DNA from: Beaufortia kweichowensis
Lineage: Eukaryota; Chordata; Actinopteri; Cypriniformes; Gastromyzontidae
Length of the DNA stretch: 64,000 bases
Assembly (NCBI GenBank): GCA_019155185.1
Contig: CM032818.1
Span: 793,933 to 857,932, forward strand
Direction of reading: 5' to 3'
Shown here: positions 61,329 to 64,000 of the stretch, one piece after another
Numbering within the stretch: position 1 is the first letter of the stretch
How the letters are laid out: every line of letters begins with the position of its first letter
The notes under the pieces: model-generated
What the model was told of the DNA's origin: nothing
Database searches by the model: none
What the model saw: only the letters and a program-made list of their open reading frames with translations
Translations under genes and position numbers: made by a program

Positions 61329-62777
61329 TTAGTGCAGAACATCTGCTATATTAAAAATGACCTTCAAACATGAGAAGAAACGAACGTTACACGTGAACAT
61401 TAACAACTTGACAAACAAATGCATTGAAACTGGATTTTCTGAATCTGAATCTGACTGTCCACCTGTAATCAAGCAGTGTGATGTCCTGAATGTTGATGGT
61501 GTTCTGGTGAGGTCAGGTGAGGACTGGCACAGCGTCAGGTCAATGGTCTTCTCTAGAGTCAAGAAACACTCAGAGAGAGACACCTGAATCACACACACAT
61601 TCACATTAATGTCCATCTATAAAACCTAAACATCTGCTCAGTTACTCCATTAAAACATGATGTTCACTCATCCACGTGTAAGATGTTTCTCAGGATCTGC
61701 AGGAGATCATCAGATGTGAGTGTTTCTGTGAGGACGCTCAGTCTGATAACAGCTGCAGTCACACATGAGCACGCCCACTATAGATGGAGGGAAGACTGAG
61801 AACTTTAGATCTGAAAGACAAACACATTACTGCTGCTTAACATTTATATATACAACTGTGCCTTCATTACACTGTGCATGTATACATATATATACATACA
61901 TGTCATCATATACATAATATGTACAGGTACATGATATCAGTATATACATGCAGCTGTGTGAAATCATATACAGTATATAATGCGATATGTGACATCATAC
62001 ACAGTATATATCGCATAGGTGCGGAGTACAGGTCGTGACATCATATACAGTATATATGCGGCGGCATATACGGAGTGCAAAGCTGACATCATATACACAT
62101 TATATCATATACATTATAATGCATAAATCCTATATATTCTAAAGGTACAGTAGTGTGAAATCAAATAGCCCTTCATTCTATACAGGAATGTGTAGGTGTT
62201 ATACATTATTGAGCTCATTGAAAAAAGAACAAAGGTTTCAGTATATTCTGTCTTACACAGCTGTTTATTGTCCTACAGGGTCAAAGATCTCTCGAATAAA
62301 AACTAATGGAGCACAAACACCAAACCTGACGTCTGCACTTCAGATCTGATGCATCAGGACAGCAAGACACTGTAATTCTAGACCAACACTGCTTTAATGC
62401 AGACGCCCTTCATAGTATGAGTCAAAGCTGATGAACAAAGTCTGGGATGAACAGAATCAATAGAGTCACAGAAACCTGCTGACGTCCAGAACAATGAGCT
62501 CGAATCCCACTGTTAGTACACATGAATGATCCCAGAACACACTGTACAATCAATTAGACATCAATGTTTATCTGTGTTTTGGGACGATTGTTATTCTCTG
62601 TAACACAATGTGTGTGTACCTGCATGTCAGTGCGATGTAAGAGTGCACGTGTCGCCGTAGGAGCGCTGGGTTCTGAACGCTGAGCGGGAGAGCCTGCAGT
62701 AACAACTCCATGAAGTCTGACGCCAACACTGATGCCAGATCCCAGTTTAGTCGAGACACCACCAGAACCTCCCACTG

Positions 62778-62813
<36 letters not shown>

Positions 62814-63915
62814 AAATAAACACAAAAATGATATAGAAGTATAAAAGCATTCAGATGAAGTCATTACCAGTATCTCTGGGATGGTGACAGCGTGGTCCGT
62901 GTAGACACAGAGTTTGGAGGCTCTCAGAGGAACCGACTCCCGAAGTTTAGATGCCAGAAACATACAGACGGTTCCCAGCAGCTGCAGACTGGACTTCTGC
63001 ACAGGATTCTGGGACATGTAACGGTCCAGATAATGTACAGCCAGAGGAAACACCTCCTCCTCACACTTCTGATCCTCACACACCTGTTCAACAACAACAG
63101 GATCTGAATTAAAGAACACATTACTGAGTAATAATCATCATCATCTTCAGATAATAAGAAAGATTCAGTATGATTCATCAGATCTGATCACTGTTCTGAA
63201 CGTGATCTGAATCATTCACCAAGATTAAACCAATGTGATTTAAAAAGATCACATGAGAATGATTCAAATGATCTGATATGAGCAGATGAACTCTGTTTTA
63301 AATGATTAGACATGATGTGAATCCTCATTAGATCAGTGTGATCAGATTCAGATCACATTAGAATGATTCAAATGATCTGATATGTATAATTCATCACTGT
63401 TTTAAATTATTAGACATGATGTGAATCCTCATTCCACATTAGATCAGTGTGATCAGATTCCAGAAATATCATGACATGTATAATTCATCACTGTTTTAAA
63501 TTATTCATGATGTGTAATCAGTGTGTGATCAGATTCAGATCATTAGAAAGATTCAAATGTGATATGTATATAATTCATCACGCTCTAAAAATCAGATTCA
63601 CATCACATTGATCTAGAAATGATCCTGATATGAACAGTTGAGTTTGATTCAGATCGTGTGATCTGGTCTGATACGAACCTGCAGCATCCAGCCGGTCAGT
63701 ATTCGGCGCATGTACGGCTGGATGTCGCTGTCGGAACCGGGTTCGGGCCTGCAGCTGATGTTCGGCCTCTCAGAGATCAGGAGGTTCTGCTGCACGCGCG
63801 AGTCTTGGGTCAGAACCGCGTCTCTGGACGCTCGGACCGGTCTGGACCTCAGCTGGGTGCTGGAGTCCAGTTCAACAGTCTCGTGACACATTAACTCCAT
63901 GAATTTCTCCAACAT
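61329..63915 (-). CDS. D-type cyclin (possibly ccndx)
   Basis: A G1/S cyclin that activates CDK4/6. Exon 1 (63915-63679) encodes MLEKFMELMCHETVELDSST... and IQPYMRRILTGWMLQ. Exon 2 (63083-62868) encodes VCEDQKCEEEVFPLAVHYLD, RYMSQNPVQKSSLQLLGTVC, MFLASKLRES and YTDHAVTIPEIL, the cyclin box with the MRRILTGWMLQVCEDQKCEEEV-type core. Exon 3 (62774-62620) encodes WEVLVVSRLNWDLASVLASD. Exon 4 (about 61804-61672) encodes LKFSVFPPSIVGV and TAAVIRLSVLTETLTSDDLL. Exon 5 (61592-61329) reads VSLSECFLTLEKTIDLTLCQ. Exon 4 needs one frame correction inside it and one at its junction, so the C terminus is uncertain. The N terminus lacks the LLCCE Rb-binding motif start usual in cyclins D1-D3, which is why I suggest the fish/frog paralogue cyclin Dx; that is a guess. 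Confidence 0.75.
61840..62140. repeat. Degenerate AT-rich tandem repeat in cyclin intron
   Basis: The motif GACATCATATACAGTATATAT or variants recurs at irregular spacing, intermixed with TATACATA runs. It is non-coding. Confidence 0.7.
63195..63640. repeat. Tandem repeat of about 110 bp in cyclin intron 1
   Basis: Three to four degrading copies of a unit containing GATGTGAATCCTCATTAGAT, CAGTGTGATCAGATTCAGAT and AATGATTCAAATGATCTGATATG. Copies towards 63600 carry more deletions. Confidence 0.8.
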
Positions 63916-64000
63916 TCACCTGACTGACTGACTGTTAACGACATTTAACCTGAAAACACGATGATTTACATTGTCTAATATGAGCACTCACACTAATAAA

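Overview
The window is animal nuclear DNA, almost certainly from a bony fish and most likely a cyprinid. Genes are split by GT-AG introns. Non-coding DNA is AT-rich and full of CA/GA microsatellites, minisatellites, foldback MITEs and LINE/hAT fragments. The recognisable orthologues are vertebrate genes. Coordinates come from reading exons, splice sites and phases by eye; nothing was aligned computationally.

Left half (about 1-36,000): a cluster of two-domain immunoglobulin-superfamily receptors resembling the CD2/SLAM family. Exons are joined in phase 1 (signal, Ig domain 1, Ig domain 2, transmembrane, tail). Minus strand: one complete-looking gene head (3204-6944) plus four further V-type exons and a tail exon (301-2477). 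Plus strand: six genes, called A to F here: A 9340-10343, B 12115-14713, C 17491-22869, D 25176-27683, E 30586-31757 and F 34085-35841. A, B, E and F have a V-like domain 1 and a Cys-containing C2-like domain 2. C, D and the minus-strand gene have two V-like domains. A decayed domain-2 exon (29442-29630) and a hAT transposase fragment lie between D and E. A, B and E have short tails and an Arg inside the membrane segment. F has an ITIM-like tail and a domain 1 nearly identical to that of E. Together they look like paired activating and inhibitory receptors.

Right half (36,501-64,000): single-copy conserved genes in two synteny blocks. A 100-N gap precedes the first block: TMEM240 (5' part lost in the gap, plus strand), ATAD3 (16 exons, minus) and MRPL20 (4 exons, minus). 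This matches the neighbourhood of human 1p36.33. The second block is DSTYK (minus) and NUAK2 (plus), neighbours in human 1q32.1, followed by a D-type cyclin (minus, possibly ccndx).

Sequence quality: single-base indels break conserved frames in ATAD3, NUAK2, the cyclin, DSTYK exon 3 and perhaps gene A. The DSTYK kinase exons (43,923-45,252) are so rich in small indels that they look like an unpolished long-read patch rather than real decay. Apparent frameshifts here should not be read as biology without raw-read support.

The observations most worth following are: a roughly 2.2-kb minisatellite in which nearly every 35-bp unit carries a splice acceptor, a 9-nt frame-neutral micro-exon and a splice donor; the E/F paired-receptor arrangement; in-frame TCA (poly-Ser) microsatellites inside Ig domain-2 exons; and a LINE 3' end interrupted by a minisatellite.
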